From NCBI RefSeq assembly GCF_020857975.1, contig NZ_JACWUO010000007.1:172409-236408 (forward strand): a stretch of DNA of 64,000 nt, given 5' to 3'. Every line of letters begins with the position of its first letter. The stretch's first letter is position 1. Positions 18,312-28,066 of the stretch are shown piece by piece. The position numbers and the translations under genes are program-made. The DNA is from Stenotrophomonas rhizophila (GTDB lineage Bacteria > Pseudomonadota > Gammaproteobacteria > Xanthomonadales > Xanthomonadaceae). Under the pieces are notes generated by a model. The model did no database searches, had not been told where the DNA came from, and saw only the letters and a list, made by a program, of their open reading frames with translations.

Positions 18312-18644
18312 ATGTTGTTCATGATCGGCCAGGGCGAACGCATCGTGGTGATCGGCCCGCCCGAGCCGCGGCATTGCCCGCGTTGCGAGCAGGTCACCGA
18401 TTTCCAGCCGCAGCTGAAATACCGCTACGCCGAGTTCGACCTGCTGTTCGGCATGGTCTACGCCAAACGCTACCAGCTGGCCTGCCCGCAGTGCGGGCAC
18501 GGCTGGCTGCTGGATACGCGGGAAACCGAGCGCGGCCTGGGCGCGGTGCCGATTCCGTTCCGGCTGCGCTATGGCCTGTTGATCGGGCTGGCGCTGGCCG
18601 CGGGCATCGCCATCGCGGCATGGCGCTTCAACCACGGCGGTTGA
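18312..18644 (+). CDS. Small zinc-ribbon membrane protein
   Basis: A 110-aa protein with two cysteine pairs, CPRC near residue 22 and CPQC near residue 59, the form of a zinc ribbon, and one hydrophobic helix at the C-terminus (YGLLIGLALAAGIAIAAW). The ATG follows GGAGGTAGCGG, a strong ribosome binding site. It probably sits in the inner membrane with the ribbon in the cytoplasm. Conserved but without known function as far as I can tell. Confidence 0.78.
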   Translation: MLFMIGQGERIVVIGPPEPRHCPRCEQVTDFQPQLKYRYAEFDLLFGMVYAKRYQLACPQCGHGWLLDTRETERGLGAVPIPFRLRYGLLIGLALAAGIAIAAWRFNHGG

Positions 18645-18662
18645 ACACGCTGCTGCGCCGCC

Positions 18663-19523
18663 TCAGTCCTCGTTTTCTTCGGCGGCCTCGCGGCCCTGCT
18701 GGCGGATCAGGGCTTCTTCGCGCGCATCGTTGATGGCGTGGCGCACGCTGTCCAGGTCGATGGTGCTTTCATCGTGCACGAAGGTGCCGGTCAACGGGCT
18801 GTCCGGCAGCAGCTCGCCGGCCTCGAACAAGGCCCACATCTCTTCGCCGTACCAGCTGTCCAGCAGTTCCGGGGCGAACCGGCCCAGGTAGGCGGTGAGG
18901 TTGTTGACGTCGCGCAGCAGCATGCTGCGCGCGGCGTTGTTGCCGCCGGCACTGACCACCTGCGGGAAGTCGATCACCACCGGGCCGTCGGGGCCGACCA
19001 GCACGTTGTACGGCGACAGATCGCCGTGGATCAGGCCGCAGCACAGCATGCGCACCACCTGGCGGACCAGGATCTGGTGGAAGGCGCGGGCCTGTTCCGG
19101 CGGCAGTTCCACTTCTCCCAGGCGCGGGGCGGAGAAGCCCTCGGCATCGGTGACCAGTTCCATCACCAGTACGCCGTGGTAATAGCCGTACGGCTCGGGC
19201 ACGCGCACGCCGGCGTCGCGCAGCTGGTACAGCGCCTCCACCTCGGTGTTCTTCCAGGCCGTTTCCTGCTGCTTGCGCCCGTACTTGCTGGCCTTGCCAA
19301 CCGCACGCGCCTCGCGGCTGCCGCGCACCTTGCGGCCTTCCTGGTACTGCACGCGCTGCTGGAAGCTGCGCTGGGCCATGTCCTTGTATACCTTGGCGCA
19401 GCGCACATCCTCGCCGCTGCGCACCACGTACACCGCTGCTTCCTTGCCGCTCTTGAGCGGACGCAGTACTTGGTCGATCACGCCGTCGTCGATCAGCGCC
19501 TGCAAGCCTTGGGGGGTCTTCAC
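18663..19523 (-). CDS. RIO1-family serine protein kinase
   Basis: A 286-aa atypical protein kinase. It has the RIO nucleotide region LKSGKEAAVYVV, the catalytic loop LIHGDLSPYNVLV and the metal-binding VIDFPQVV. In eukaryotes and archaea RIO1 works in small ribosomal subunit maturation; the role of bacterial members is open. The start is GTG at 19521-19523 (VKTPQGLQALI). The C-terminus is acidic (AAEENED). It stands alone, 125 bases beyond the M23 peptidase gene on the same strand. Confidence 0.9.
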   Translation of the reverse strand: MKTPQGLQALIDDGVIDQVLRPLKSGKEAAVYVVRSGEDVRCAKVYKDMAQRSFQQRVQYQEGRKVRGSREARAVGKASKYGRKQQETAWKNTEVEALYQLRDAGVRVPEPYGYYHGVLVMELVTDAEGFSAPRLGEVELPPEQARAFHQILVRQVVRMLCCGLIHGDLSPYNVLVGPDGPVVIDFPQVVSAGGNNAARSMLLRDVNNLTAYLGRFAPELLDSWYGEEMWALFEAGELLPDSPLTGTFVHDESTIDLDSVRHAINDAREEALIRQQGREAAEENED

Positions 19524-19647
19524 GGAATCTCGGGTCTGGGGCCGGCGCCGATGCGCCCGCCTGGAAGGGGGAGGGATTTTCGCATCTTCGGGGCGCCCGG
19601 GCCATCGGCGGCCTGCGGCGGCGGTTCAGGCCGGTGGCCTGGGCGGC

Positions 19648-20298
19648 TCAGGGCAGGGGCTGCCCGCCTCGCAGCAACGGGTAGGGGTTCAGCGCCTGGC
19701 CTTTCCACCACTGCTTTTCCGGGCCCAGCCGGTGGATTTCGAAGTGCAGGTGCGGCGCGTCGGGGCTGGCGTTACCGGTGCTGCCGACATAACCGATCAC
19801 CTGGCCGCGGGTGATGGCCTGGTGTTCGGCCAGGCCGTCGGCATAGCGTTGCAGGTGGGCGTAGTAGTAGCAGTACTGCCCGCCCGGCTCGAACTGGTAC
19901 ACGGTCAGGCCACCGCGCTCGCTGCGGAACAGTTTCTCCACCGTGCCATCGGCCACCGCCAGCACGGGGGTGCCGGCCGGGGCGAGGATGTCGATGGCAT
20001 CGTGCACGCGGCCTTCGCTGCGCGCATCGGTGAAGGTGTCGCGCAGCTGTGCGGCGGTGATGCCCTGCACCGGCAGCAGCAAGGCGCCGGGAGCGTCCTG
20101 GGCGGCGGCCATCCTGGCCGGGGCCACGGTCGGCGCGGCAGCCGCGGTTGCGGCGGCGGACGGTGCGGTGCGCGCGGGGGTGGCCGGCATCGCCGGGGCA
20201 GTTGTCGCCACGGCAGGCGCCGGCGTGCGCGGGCCCAGCCACCACCAGCCGGCCACGCCGATCACCAGCCCCAGCGCCAGCAGTTTGGGCAGGCTCAT
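19648..20298 (-). CDS. M23-family metallopeptidase (LytM type)
   Basis: A 216-aa envelope endopeptidase-like protein with an N-terminal membrane anchor (LALGLVIGVAGWWWLG), an Ala/Thr linker and a C-terminal LytM domain. Zinc ligands are visible in GRVHDAIDILAP (HxxxD) and in APHLHFEIH (HxH). It acts on peptidoglycan crosslinks or activates amidases. It starts only 4 bases after the L,D-transpeptidase stop, so the two wall-remodelling genes form an operon. Confidence 0.9.
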   Translation of the reverse strand: MSLPKLLALGLVIGVAGWWWLGPRTPAPAVATTAPAMPATPARTAPSAAATAAAAPTVAPARMAAAQDAPGALLLPVQGITAAQLRDTFTDARSEGRVHDAIDILAPAGTPVLAVADGTVEKLFRSERGGLTVYQFEPGGQYCYYYAHLQRYADGLAEHQAITRGQVIGYVGSTGNASPDAPHLHFEIHRLGPEKQWWKGQALNPYPLLRGGQPLP

Positions 20299-20302
20299 CG
20301 CA

Positions 20303-21274
20303 TCACTCCTGCATCACTACCGGCACCGAGGCATCCACCGCATCGGCCACCTGCAGTGCGTCCCAGTTGGTCATGCGCACGCAGCCATGCGATTCGGTCT
20401 TGCCCACGTGGCCGGGCTCGGGCGTGCCGTGCAGGCCGTAATGCGGCTTGGAAATGTCGATCCAGACCCGGCCGACCGGGTTGTTCGGACCCGGCGGCAG
20501 GGTGGCCTTGCTGTCGCCACGCTTGGCGTCCCAGAACAGCTTGGGGTTGTAGTGGAAGGTCGGGTCGCGGGAGATGCCGAGGATCTTCCAGGTGCCGATC
20601 GGCAGCGGATCATGCCTGCTGCCCGAGGACACCGGGAACTGCGCATAGACCTTGCCCTGCGCGTCGTACAGCCGCAGGGTGGCATCGGATTTGTCGATCA
20701 CCAGCTTGGCTGCTTTCGGCAACGCCGCCGGGGCGATGTTGGGCACCTGGATGACGCTGCCGGCGCGGGCCAGGTCCACGCCGGGGTTGAGCGTGCGCAG
20801 CAGCTCGGGCGAGGCATGGAAACGCTCGCCCAGGGCCTCTTCCACCGAACTGTAGCCCAGCGTTTTCAGCGCGGCCTGTTCGGCCGGTCGCTTGGGCACC
20901 GGCTGGAACGGGCCGGCCACGTCCCCGGCGGTGAGGGTGTAGCGGGCCAGCACCGCGGTGGCGTCCGGCTGCAATGCCTGCCAGGTGGCCGCGTCGAGTT
21001 CACCGCTGGCCGCCAACCCGCGCGCGGCCTGGAAGCCGGCCACTGCGCGGCGCTGGTTGGAGCCGGGCAGGCCGTCGATCTGGCCCGGCGAGAAATGCGC
21101 GCGGTCCAGCAGCACCTGGGCATGCAGGTCCGAGCGCGGCGTGCTGACCACTGCCGTGGTTTCTTCCAGTGGTGCCGGTAGTGCGGCCGGGGCCGGTGCC
21201 TGTGCCAGCACCGGGGCGGTGGCGGCCAGGGCCAGGGCGATCAAGGTGGAGGTCAGCGGGCGCTGCAATGGCAT
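20303..21274 (-). CDS. L,D-transpeptidase (YkuD family)
   Basis: A 323-aa periplasmic enzyme that makes L,D crosslinks or anchors proteins to peptidoglycan. Residues 1-24 are a signal peptide (ending in VLAQA). A peptidoglycan-binding repeat lies near residues 50-105, and the YkuD domain carries the active-site sequence [15 protein letters not shown] with the catalytic Cys. A LysM-like stretch ([16 protein letters not shown]) precedes the catalytic domain. The ATG at 21272-21274 was chosen for the signal peptide. It is followed at once by the M23 peptidase gene. Confidence 0.91.
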   Translation of the reverse strand: MPLQRPLTSTLIALALAATAPVLAQAPAPAALPAPLEETTAVVSTPRSDLHAQVLLDRAHFSPGQIDGLPGSNQRRAVAGFQAARGLAASGELDAATWQALQPDATAVLARYTLTAGDVAGPFQPVPKRPAEQAALKTLGYSSVEEALGERFHASPELLRTLNPGVDLARAGSVIQVPNIAPAALPKAAKLVIDKSDATLRLYDAQGKVYAQFPVSSGSRHDPLPIGTWKILGISRDPTFHYNPKLFWDAKRGDSKATLPPGPNNPVGRVWIDISKPHYGLHGTPEPGHVGKTESHGCVRMTNWDALQVADAVDASVPVVMQE

Positions 21275-21425
21275 CGGGTGCTTCCAGGGGCAAGGGTCGG
21301 TTTCACCATGCCGCAGCGGTCTGCACGGGGGCCGTGAAAAGGCTGACGCGCAGCTGAGTGCGGCGCCGGCGCGGGTTGCCGTGTGCAAGCTGTGAAGTGC
21401 ATCACATTGCGCGGCGGCGTTCGCC

Positions 21426-22901
21426 GTGAAAACCGGTATGGTTGGGCCACACCGCATCCGGATGGGAAGTCGCATGGCGGCATGGTTGGCGGCGCTGTAC
21501 CTGCTTTGCCACGGACTGGCCTTGGCCCTGCTGCCCGGCCACGCCACGGCGGTGTCGTTCTCCTTCCTGGTCGGCGCCCCGCTGTTGGCGGCGCTGGCCT
21601 GCCTGTGGCGCATGCGGCGCAGTTCGGCCTGGGTGGGCTGGCTGGCGCTGGCGCTGGGCATGCTGCTGTGGGCCGGTGGCATGGCGCTGAACATGTACCA
21701 GGAGATCGGCGCGGGCATGGCCGATGCGGTGCCCGGTGCCAGCATGCTGCTGTATGTGCTGTACGGGGTGCCGCTGACCTTCGCTATGGCCCACCCGCGG
21801 CATGAGCCGTGGCAGCTGATCGTGATCGACGGAGCATTGGCGCTGCTGCTGGGCTACCTGTTCTTCGTGCACACCTTTTCCTTCGCCACCCTGCACGCCA
21901 CCGGCGAGCAGGGCATCGTCAGCCTGCGGCTGATGTTCGATATCGAAAACCTGTTCATCGCGGTGTTCGCGCTGGTGCGTTTCCTGGCCAGCGAAGATGC
22001 CGCGCGACGGGTGTTCTTCCGCGCGCTGGCGGTATTTGGCTGGGTCTACCTGGGCGTGGCGGCCTATATCAACCACCTCGCCGCCGATGACAGCTACGGT
22101 GGTGTGGTGGACCTGCTGATCGATGTGCCGTTCCTGCTGCTGGCGGTGTTGGCCCTGCGCAGCGGCACCGGGGGGGCGGTATCCACGCCACGGCGGCTGG
22201 CGCTGGCGGTGGGCGCGGGCAGCCCGCTGATCCTGCCGGCGGCGTTGCTGGTGGTGTCGGCGCTGCTGGTGCGCGCCCACCCCTATCTGGCAGTGATGGG
22301 CTTTGCCTTGGCTACGCTGGGCTCGGGGTTGCGCAGCGTGGTGATGCAGGTGCGCTCGCTGGAGCGCCAGGACCAGCTGGACGTGCTGGCGCGGATCGAC
22401 AGCCTGACCGGGCTGGCCAACCGCCGCCAGTTCGACCAGGCGCTGCAGGCCGAATGGAGCCGCGCACGGCGCAACGGCCAGGGCGTGGCGCTGCTGATGC
22501 TGGATATCGATCACTTCAAGACGTTCAACGACCGCTTCGGCCATCCGCTCGGCGATGCCTGCCTGCGCGCGGTGGCGACCGCGCTGGCCGGCTGCGCCAC
22601 GCGCGGCACCGACGTGGTGGCCCGTTACGGTGGCGAGGAATTCGCGGTAGTGGTGCCGGCGGCCTCCCGCGATGGCGTGCTGGCCCTGGCCGAGACCATG
22701 CGCACTGCGGTGGAGCGCTTGCGCCTGCCTTCGCAGGATCCCCAGCGGCCGGTCAGCGTTACCGTCAGCATCGGCATGGCGCGGGTCGAGGCGGTCGGCG
22801 GATCCGACCCGGCCGCGCTGGTGGCGGCCACGGACGCGGCCCTGTACCTGGCCAAGCGCCGCGGCCGCAACCAGGTCGCCGAAGGCGCGCTGCCGTTGTA
22901 A
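21426..22901 (+). CDS. Membrane-bound diguanylate cyclase (GGDEF)
   Basis: A 491-aa protein that makes cyclic di-GMP. About nine to ten hydrophobic segments fill residues 15-300, and the GGDEF domain covers about 325-485. The active site is GGEEF, and the inhibitory I-site RGTD sits five residues before it ([14 protein letters not shown]), so product inhibition is expected. The N-terminus may be the GTG at 21426 or the ATG at 21438 or 21474; none has a clear ribosome binding site. It is divergent from the L,D-transpeptidase gene. Confidence 0.9.
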   Translation: MKTGMVGPHRIRMGSRMAAWLAALYLLCHGLALALLPGHATAVSFSFLVGAPLLAALACLWRMRRSSAWVGWLALALGMLLWAGGMALNMYQEIGAGMADAVPGASMLLYVLYGVPLTFAMAHPRHEPWQLIVIDGALALLLGYLFFVHTFSFATLHATGEQGIVSLRLMFDIENLFIAVFALVRFLASEDAARRVFFRALAVFGWVYLGVAAYINHLAADDSYGGVVDLLIDVPFLLLAVLALRSGTGGAVSTPRRLALAVGAGSPLILPAALLVVSALLVRAHPYLAVMGFALATLGSGLRSVVMQVRSLERQDQLDVLARIDSLTGLANRRQFDQALQAEWSRARRNGQGVALLMLDIDHFKTFNDRFGHPLGDACLRAVATALAGCATRGTDVVARYGGEEFAVVVPAASRDGVLALAETMRTAVERLRLPSQDPQRPVSVTVSIGMARVEAVGGSDPAALVAATDAALYLAKRRGRNQVAEGALPL

Positions 22902-22936
22902 CCGACGCCTTCGCCGACCGCAGCGGCAGGCCCGGT

Positions 22937-23776
22937 TCACAGCCGTTGCAGCAGGGCGCGCGCCACCGCCAGGGCCGATGCCGGGTTCTGGCCGGTGATC
23001 AGCTCACGGTCGACCACCACCTTCGGCGTCCACGGCGTGGCGTTGCTCTGGTAGCGCACGCCGGCCTGCTGCAGGGCGCTCTGCGGATAGAACTTCATGC
23101 TGCCGCCGCCCAGCTGCGGCTTGGCCTGTTCTTCTTCCTGGTTGCTGATCACAGTGACGTTGTAGTCGCGATAGATCCATTGCGGATCGATGGCGGGCCG
23201 CAGGCCGGCTTCCATCGCGGCGACGAAGCCACGCGCATCGGGCAGCGTGGACAGCAGTGCGATCGGGCCATGGCAGACCAGCGCGGTGGGTTTGCCGTGG
23301 CGGTGGAACTGGGTGAGCAGCCGGCCCAGCGCAGGGTCCTGCAGCAGGTCCTGCATCGGCGCGTGGCCGCCGGGGATGTAGACCGCATCGAACTGCGCAT
23401 GGCCGATCTGTTCGATCCGCGCCAGGCTCAGCACCGGCGAGCGGGTGCGATCGGTCAGGGCCAGTTGCTGCAGCAGATCGGCATGCGCTTTCATCGCAGC
23501 GGCATCGTTGTTGAAGTACATCGGCTGTACCGACGACGCATCCACGCTGGGGGCCACCCCGCTGGGGGTGGCGAAGGTGAGCTGATGGCCGGCGTCGAGC
23601 AGCAGCTTGACCGGCTGCATCAACTCGTTGAGGTAGAAGCCGGTCTTCAGGACCTGGCCGGCCTGGAGGTCCAGGTGGTCGGCATCGGACAGCACCACCA
23701 GCACGTTGTCGGCATGGGCGGTGCCGGTGGTCAGGGCAAGGGCCAGTGCAAGGCCAAGGGTGTGCTTCAGGGACAT
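22937..23776 (-). CDS. Secreted DJ-1/PfpI-family protein
   Basis: A 279-aa class I glutamine-amidotransferase-like protein with a signal peptide (residues 1-22, ending in TAHA). The nucleophile elbow is ALVCHGPIALL, with the reactive Cys near residue 165, and VYIPGGHAPM is the conserved GGH loop. The family includes glyoxalase III (HchA), chaperones and peptidases; the exact activity is not clear. Export is unusual for this family. It is divergent from a LysR gene at 23887, its possible regulator. Confidence 0.85.
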   Translation of the reverse strand: MSLKHTLGLALALALTTGTAHADNVLVVLSDADHLDLQAGQVLKTGFYLNELMQPVKLLLDAGHQLTFATPSGVAPSVDASSVQPMYFNNDAAAMKAHADLLQQLALTDRTRSPVLSLARIEQIGHAQFDAVYIPGGHAPMQDLLQDPALGRLLTQFHRHGKPTALVCHGPIALLSTLPDARGFVAAMEAGLRPAIDPQWIYRDYNVTVISNQEEEQAKPQLGGGSMKFYPQSALQQAGVRYQSNATPWTPKVVVDRELITGQNPASALAVARALLQRL

Positions 23777-23886
23777 GGCGGGGCTTCCGATGGTGGCGCG
23801 GGCTGCGCGGGAGCCGGCACTGTATTGGGTGCCTGGATGCGCATAAACTGGCGCAAAGACAATGCACTTGTTCCCGGGAGGATCAA

Positions 23887-24783
23887 ATGGCGCGCCAGTT
23901 CGATTATCTCGGCGACGTGGAGGCCTTCTTGGCCGTCGTCGACCAGGGCTCGTTCACCGCCGCTGCCGTGCAGTTGGCGACCACGCCATCGGTGCTGAGC
24001 CGGGCGGTCACACGGCTGGAAACCCGCCTGGGCCAGCAGCTGCTGCGGCGGAGCACGCGCAGCATCGGCCTGACCGATGCCGGACGCCGCTACCGCGAAC
24101 AGACGCGCGCGGCGTTCACCCAGTTGGAAGATGCCGGGCGCGAGCTGCTGGGCGACCCACAGCACGTGACCGGGCGGGTGCGGCTGAGCGTGCCGACCAC
24201 CTATGGCCACTACCGCCTGCCGGCCGTGCTGGCGCGTTTCAGCGCGCGCCACCGGCAGGTGCAGGTCGAGCTGAACATCAGCAACCGCAATGTCGATCTG
24301 GTCGCCGAAGGGTTCGACCTGGCGGTGCGTCTGGGGGAACTGCCCGACAGCGGCCTGGTGGCGCATCGGCTCGAAGAGGCGGCGCTGTGCCTGGTGGCAT
24401 CGCCGGACTACCTGCGCCGCGCGGGCGTGCCGCAGGTGCTGGATGACCTGCGGCAGCATCGTTGCCTGCCCTTCGTGATGCCCAGCAGCGGGCGCATCGC
24501 GGCGTGGGCGCTGCGCGACCAGGGCGGTGACGTGGAATGGTCGCCACCGCCAGCGCTCACCGTGTCCGACGATGTATTGGGCGTGGTGTCGCTAGCCGCG
24601 GCGGGCTTGGGCATCTGCCAGAGCTACGACTTCATCGTCGGTACGGCGATCGCGCGCGGCGAACTGGTCGAGGTGCTGCCGGCGCTGCGCGGGCGCAGCC
24701 GGCCGTTTTCGGTGGTGTATGCACCGCACCGGCGGCAGTCGGCGGCCAGCCGTGCGCTGGTGGAAGCGCTGCGCGCCGGTTGA
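23887..24783 (+). CDS. LysR-family transcriptional regulator
   Basis: A 298-aa LysR regulator. The winged HTH occupies residues 9-68 (FLAVVDQGSFTAAAVQLATTPSVLSRAVTRLE), and the co-inducer domain follows, close to the DhcR/YafC branch. The ATG at 23887 follows GGGAGGATCAA, a strong ribosome binding site. It is divergent from the DJ-1 family gene across 110 bases, suggesting control of that gene. Confidence 0.9.
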   Translation: MARQFDYLGDVEAFLAVVDQGSFTAAAVQLATTPSVLSRAVTRLETRLGQQLLRRSTRSIGLTDAGRRYREQTRAAFTQLEDAGRELLGDPQHVTGRVRLSVPTTYGHYRLPAVLARFSARHRQVQVELNISNRNVDLVAEGFDLAVRLGELPDSGLVAHRLEEAALCLVASPDYLRRAGVPQVLDDLRQHRCLPFVMPSSGRIAAWALRDQGGDVEWSPPPALTVSDDVLGVVSLAAAGLGICQSYDFIVGTAIARGELVEVLPALRGRSRPFSVVYAPHRRQSAASRALVEALRAG

Positions 24784-24807
24784 GCGTGCAGCGCGACCGC
24801 GCGGGGC

Positions 24808-25254
24808 TCAGGAGCCGGCGTCGCGGACCTCCACCAGCACCGGGCAGGGCGCATGGTCGATGGTCCATTGGCCGACGGAGCGGTCGAACAGGCGTTCCAC
24901 CCGGGAAAGATGCCGGTGGCCGATGACGATCAGGTCGCAGCCGTGCTGCCGTGCCTGTGCGCATAACACCTCGGCCGGGTCGCCGGCCGGATGGCGGGCC
25001 ACCGCGTCGATGCCGCGCTCGCGCAGGTCGGCCAGCGCGATGTCCAGCAGCTGCACCGCCTGGCGGCGCTGGTCATCGGCGGCGCGGTACTCGGTTGTGT
25101 CGCTGCGCGGTGCGTCATCGTCCAGCGCATAGGAGGGGTCGAGCACGCACACCAGGTGCAGCCGGGTGCGGGGCGTGGCCAGCGAGCCGGCCAGGGCCAG
25201 CACCTGCGCGTGCTGGGGGCCGCCATCGAGGGCGACCAGGATGTGCTTGAACAT
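24808..25254 (-). CDS. Universal stress protein, UspA family
   Basis: A 148-aa single-domain protein starting MFKHILVALDGG, the family N-terminus with the ATP-site Asp. The C-terminal nucleotide region CDLIVIGHRHLSRVERLF, then DRSVGQWTIDHAPCPVLV, is a variant of the G-x2-G-x9-G-S/T motif. The start ATG lies at 25252-25254; an upstream in-frame extension has no family similarity. It is convergent with the preceding LysR gene. Confidence 0.87.
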   Translation of the reverse strand: MFKHILVALDGGPQHAQVLALAGSLATPRTRLHLVCVLDPSYALDDDAPRSDTTEYRAADDQRRQAVQLLDIALADLRERGIDAVARHPAGDPAEVLCAQARQHGCDLIVIGHRHLSRVERLFDRSVGQWTIDHAPCPVLVEVRDAGS

Positions 25255-25418
25255 GGGGGAGTGCCGCAGAAGCCTGCAAAGGGGGAGCACGATGGTGGCG
25301 CAAAGCCGCGCGCGCACCCATGCCGTGCACCGCAGGCAAGGATTGCGTTGAACGCACGGGTGGCGGTGTTGGCATGCCGTAAAGTGATTGCCATCCCCCC
25401 TCTGATGCTGCCGTAGCC

Positions 25419-26327
25419 ATGCCCGACCTGAACCTGTTGCTTGCGCTGGATGTCCTGATCGAGGAAGGCAGCGTGGTCGCCGCCGCGCGGCGCATGAACC
25501 TGAGCGCGCCGGCGATGAGCCGCACCCTGGGCCGCATCCGCGAGGCGGTGGGCGACCCGGTGCTGGTGCGCTCGGGCCGCGGGTTGGCCCCGACCCCGCG
25601 CGCGCTGCAGCTGCGCGAACAGGTGCGCGGGGTGATCGAGCAGGCCCACCTGGTGTTCAATGCCGGCCGCGAGGTCGACATGATGACCCTGGAGCGTACC
25701 TTCAGCATCCGCGCCAATGATGTGTTCGTGGGCACCTACGGCGGGCGCATGCGCGAACTGTTCAAGGCGCAGGCGCCGCGCGCGGTGCTGCGCTTCGTGC
25801 CCGAGGGCGACGTGGACGATGATGCCATGCAGCAGGGCCGCATCGACCTGAACATCAGCGCGACCGGCAAGCTGGGCGCCGACACCAAGGTGCAGAATCT
25901 GTTCAGCACCTCGTTCTTTGGTGCGGCGCGCGCGGACCATCCGCTGTTCGACGAGGACATCACCATCGATCGATTCGTGGCCTACGACCACATCGCGGTG
26001 TCGCGGCGCGGGCGGCCGCATGGGCCCATCGACGAGGACCTGGCCAGCATGGGCCTGACCCGCCGCGTGGCGCAGATCATGCCGACCTTCCATTCGGCGA
26101 TCTTCGCCGCGGCCGATTCGGACCTGATCCTGCCGCAGATGCCCAGCGTCATGCTGGGCCGGCTGGAGCGCCTGGGCGTGCCGCTGCGCCTGTTCGAACT
26201 GCCGATCCCGGTGCGCAGCGCGATTGTGGTGCAGGCATGGCACCCCCGCGTGGACAGCGACCTGGCGCATCGCTGGCTGCGCCGCAGCATCAAGGCGATG
26301 TGCGACGGCGAGGCTGGGTTTGCCTGA
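25419..26327 (+). CDS. LysR-family regulator of the downstream efflux operon (proposed)
   Basis: A 302-aa LysR regulator with the HTH at residues 5-64 (LDVLIEEGSVVAAARRMNLSAPAMSRTLGRI), of the NodD/PcpR-like branch with the LVRSGRGLAPTPRAL linker. It lies 182 bases upstream of the MFS/HlyD/OMF efflux genes in the same direction, so it probably controls them. The gap contains two GC-rich hairpins (GGACGCC-TGC-GGGCGTCC near 26334, and CAGGCGTGC pairing with GCACGCCTG), either of which may end its own transcript. Confidence 0.88.
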   Translation: MPDLNLLLALDVLIEEGSVVAAARRMNLSAPAMSRTLGRIREAVGDPVLVRSGRGLAPTPRALQLREQVRGVIEQAHLVFNAGREVDMMTLERTFSIRANDVFVGTYGGRMRELFKAQAPRAVLRFVPEGDVDDDAMQQGRIDLNISATGKLGADTKVQNLFSTSFFGAARADHPLFDEDITIDRFVAYDHIAVSRRGRPHGPIDEDLASMGLTRRVAQIMPTFHSAIFAAADSDLILPQMPSVMLGRLERLGVPLRLFELPIPVRSAIVVQAWHPRVDSDLAHRWLRRSIKAMCDGEAGFA

Positions 26328-26509
26328 GCGCAGGACGCCTGCGGGCGTCCAGGAATGACCGTGCCAGGCGTGCGTTGCATGCACGCCTGGATTGGGGGAT
26401 ACACCATTTTTCGCAGCATCGGCGCTGCCTAGACTGCCGCTCCCTGTCGTGGAGCGGATTCCATGTCGATGTTGTTGTGCGTCCACCGCGCCGATGCTGG
26501 CGGTGCACG

Positions 26510-28048
26510 ATGAGCGTGCTTGCCACGCCCCTGCCGGCGGCTGCCGCCGCGCCCCCCGCCGCACCGCCACAGGTGTTCGGCCTGCGCCTGGCGGTGGGCC
26601 TGTGCGGCGTGCTGCTGGCGGTGCTGATCTCGGGCATCAATGAAAACGTCACCAAGGTTGCGTTGGCCGACATCCGCGGTGCGATGGGTTTCAGCGTGGA
26701 CGACGGCAGCTGGATCGTCGCGCTGTACACCGCGATGTCGGTCGGCGCGATGGCCTTCGCGCCGTGGTGCACGGTCACCTTTTCGCTGCGTCGTTTCGCG
26801 ATGTGCATGATCGGCGCGTTCATGCTGTTGGGCGTGCTGTGCCCGCTGGCACCGGACCTGCCCTCGTTCCTGATCCTGCGCGCGCTGCAGGGCCTGTGCG
26901 GCGGTGCGTTGCCGCCACTGCTGATGAGCGTGGCGCTGCGCTTCCTGCCGCCGGGCATCAAGCTGTACGGCCTGGCCGGTTATGCGCTGACCGCCACCTT
27001 TGGGCCCAGCCTGGGCACGCCAATGGCGGCGTTGTGGGTGGAATACGTGGGCTGGCACTGGGCGTTCTGGCAGATCGTGCCGTGGTGCCTGGCAGCCATC
27101 GCCATGGTCGGCTGGGGCCTGCCGCAGGACCCGCTGCGGCTGGAGCGCTTCGGCCAGTTCGATGGCTGGGGCCTGGCGCTGGGCCTGCCGGCCCTGGTGA
27201 TGCTGGTGCTGGGCCTGGTGCAGGGCCCGCGGCTGGACTGGTTCGCTTCCCCACTCATCTGTGCCTTGCTCGGCGGCGGCAGCGGCCTGCTGGCACTGTT
27301 CTTCTACAACGAGTGGTCGCATCCGCTGCCGTTCTTCAAACTGCAGTTGCTGGCCAATCGCAACCTCACCTATGCCTTGATCACCCTGGGCGGGGTGCTG
27401 TTCGTGCTGCTGGCGGTGATCATGATTCCGTCCAGTTTCCTTTCCAAGGTGCAGGGCTACCGCCCGCTGCAGACCGCGCCGGTGCTGCTGTGGGTAGCCA
27501 TTCCGCAGTTGCTGGCACTGCCGCTGGTGGCCACCCTGCTCAACCAGCGCCGGGTCGATTGCCGCTGGGTGCAGGCCATTGGCCTTGCGATGCTGGCGCT
27601 GGCCTGCTGGCTGGGCGCACAGCTCAGCAGCGAGTGGAACCGCGACAACTTCGTGCTGCTGCAGATGGTGCAGATCTTCGCCCAGCCGATGGCGGTGCTG
27701 CCGCTGCTGATGCTGTCCACCGGCAGCCTGGCCCCGGCCGACGGCCCGTACGCATCGGCGTGGTTCAACACGGTCAAGGGCTTTGCCGCCGTGCTCGCCG
27801 GCGGCCTGCTGGAAGCGGCCACCACCGTGCGCAGCCACTTCCATTCCACCGTGCTGGTCGAACGCCTGGGCAACGCGCCCTGGCTGGACCCGGCCGCGAC
27901 GCCATCGTTGGCGGCCCGCCTGCATGCGCAGGTGGTCAGCCTGACCTCGGCCGACCTGTACCTGATGGTGGCGGTGGTCGCCATCGCCCTGATCGCGCTG
28001 ATCCCGTGGCTGCCCTCCCGCATCTTCCCGCCACGTGCCGTGGCCTGA
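26510..28048 (+). CDS. DHA2/EmrB-type MFS drug efflux transporter
   Basis: A 512-aa inner-membrane proton antiporter with about 14 hydrophobic helices. It begins near MSVLATPLPAA with ATG at 26510. ALADIRGAMGFSVDDGSWIVALY is the EmrB-like helix 1-2 region, and LILRALQGLCGGALPPLLM is the motif-C-like stretch. With the following HlyD and outer-membrane genes it forms a complete tripartite pump. The substrate cannot be told from sequence; relatives export hydrophobic acids and antibiotics such as fusaric acid. Confidence 0.9.
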   Translation: MSVLATPLPAAAAAPPAAPPQVFGLRLAVGLCGVLLAVLISGINENVTKVALADIRGAMGFSVDDGSWIVALYTAMSVGAMAFAPWCTVTFSLRRFAMCMIGAFMLLGVLCPLAPDLPSFLILRALQGLCGGALPPLLMSVALRFLPPGIKLYGLAGYALTATFGPSLGTPMAALWVEYVGWHWAFWQIVPWCLAAIAMVGWGLPQDPLRLERFGQFDGWGLALGLPALVMLVLGLVQGPRLDWFASPLICALLGGGSGLLALFFYNEWSHPLPFFKLQLLANRNLTYALITLGGVLFVLLAVIMIPSSFLSKVQGYRPLQTAPVLLWVAIPQLLALPLVATLLNQRRVDCRWVQAIGLAMLALACWLGAQLSSEWNRDNFVLLQMVQIFAQPMAVLPLLMLSTGSLAPADGPYASAWFNTVKGFAAVLAGGLLEAATTVRSHFHSTVLVERLGNAPWLDPAATPSLAARLHAQVVSLTSADLYLMVAVVAIALIALIPWLPSRIFPPRAVA

Positions 28049-28066
28049 ATTCCTCAGAGATCCCCC

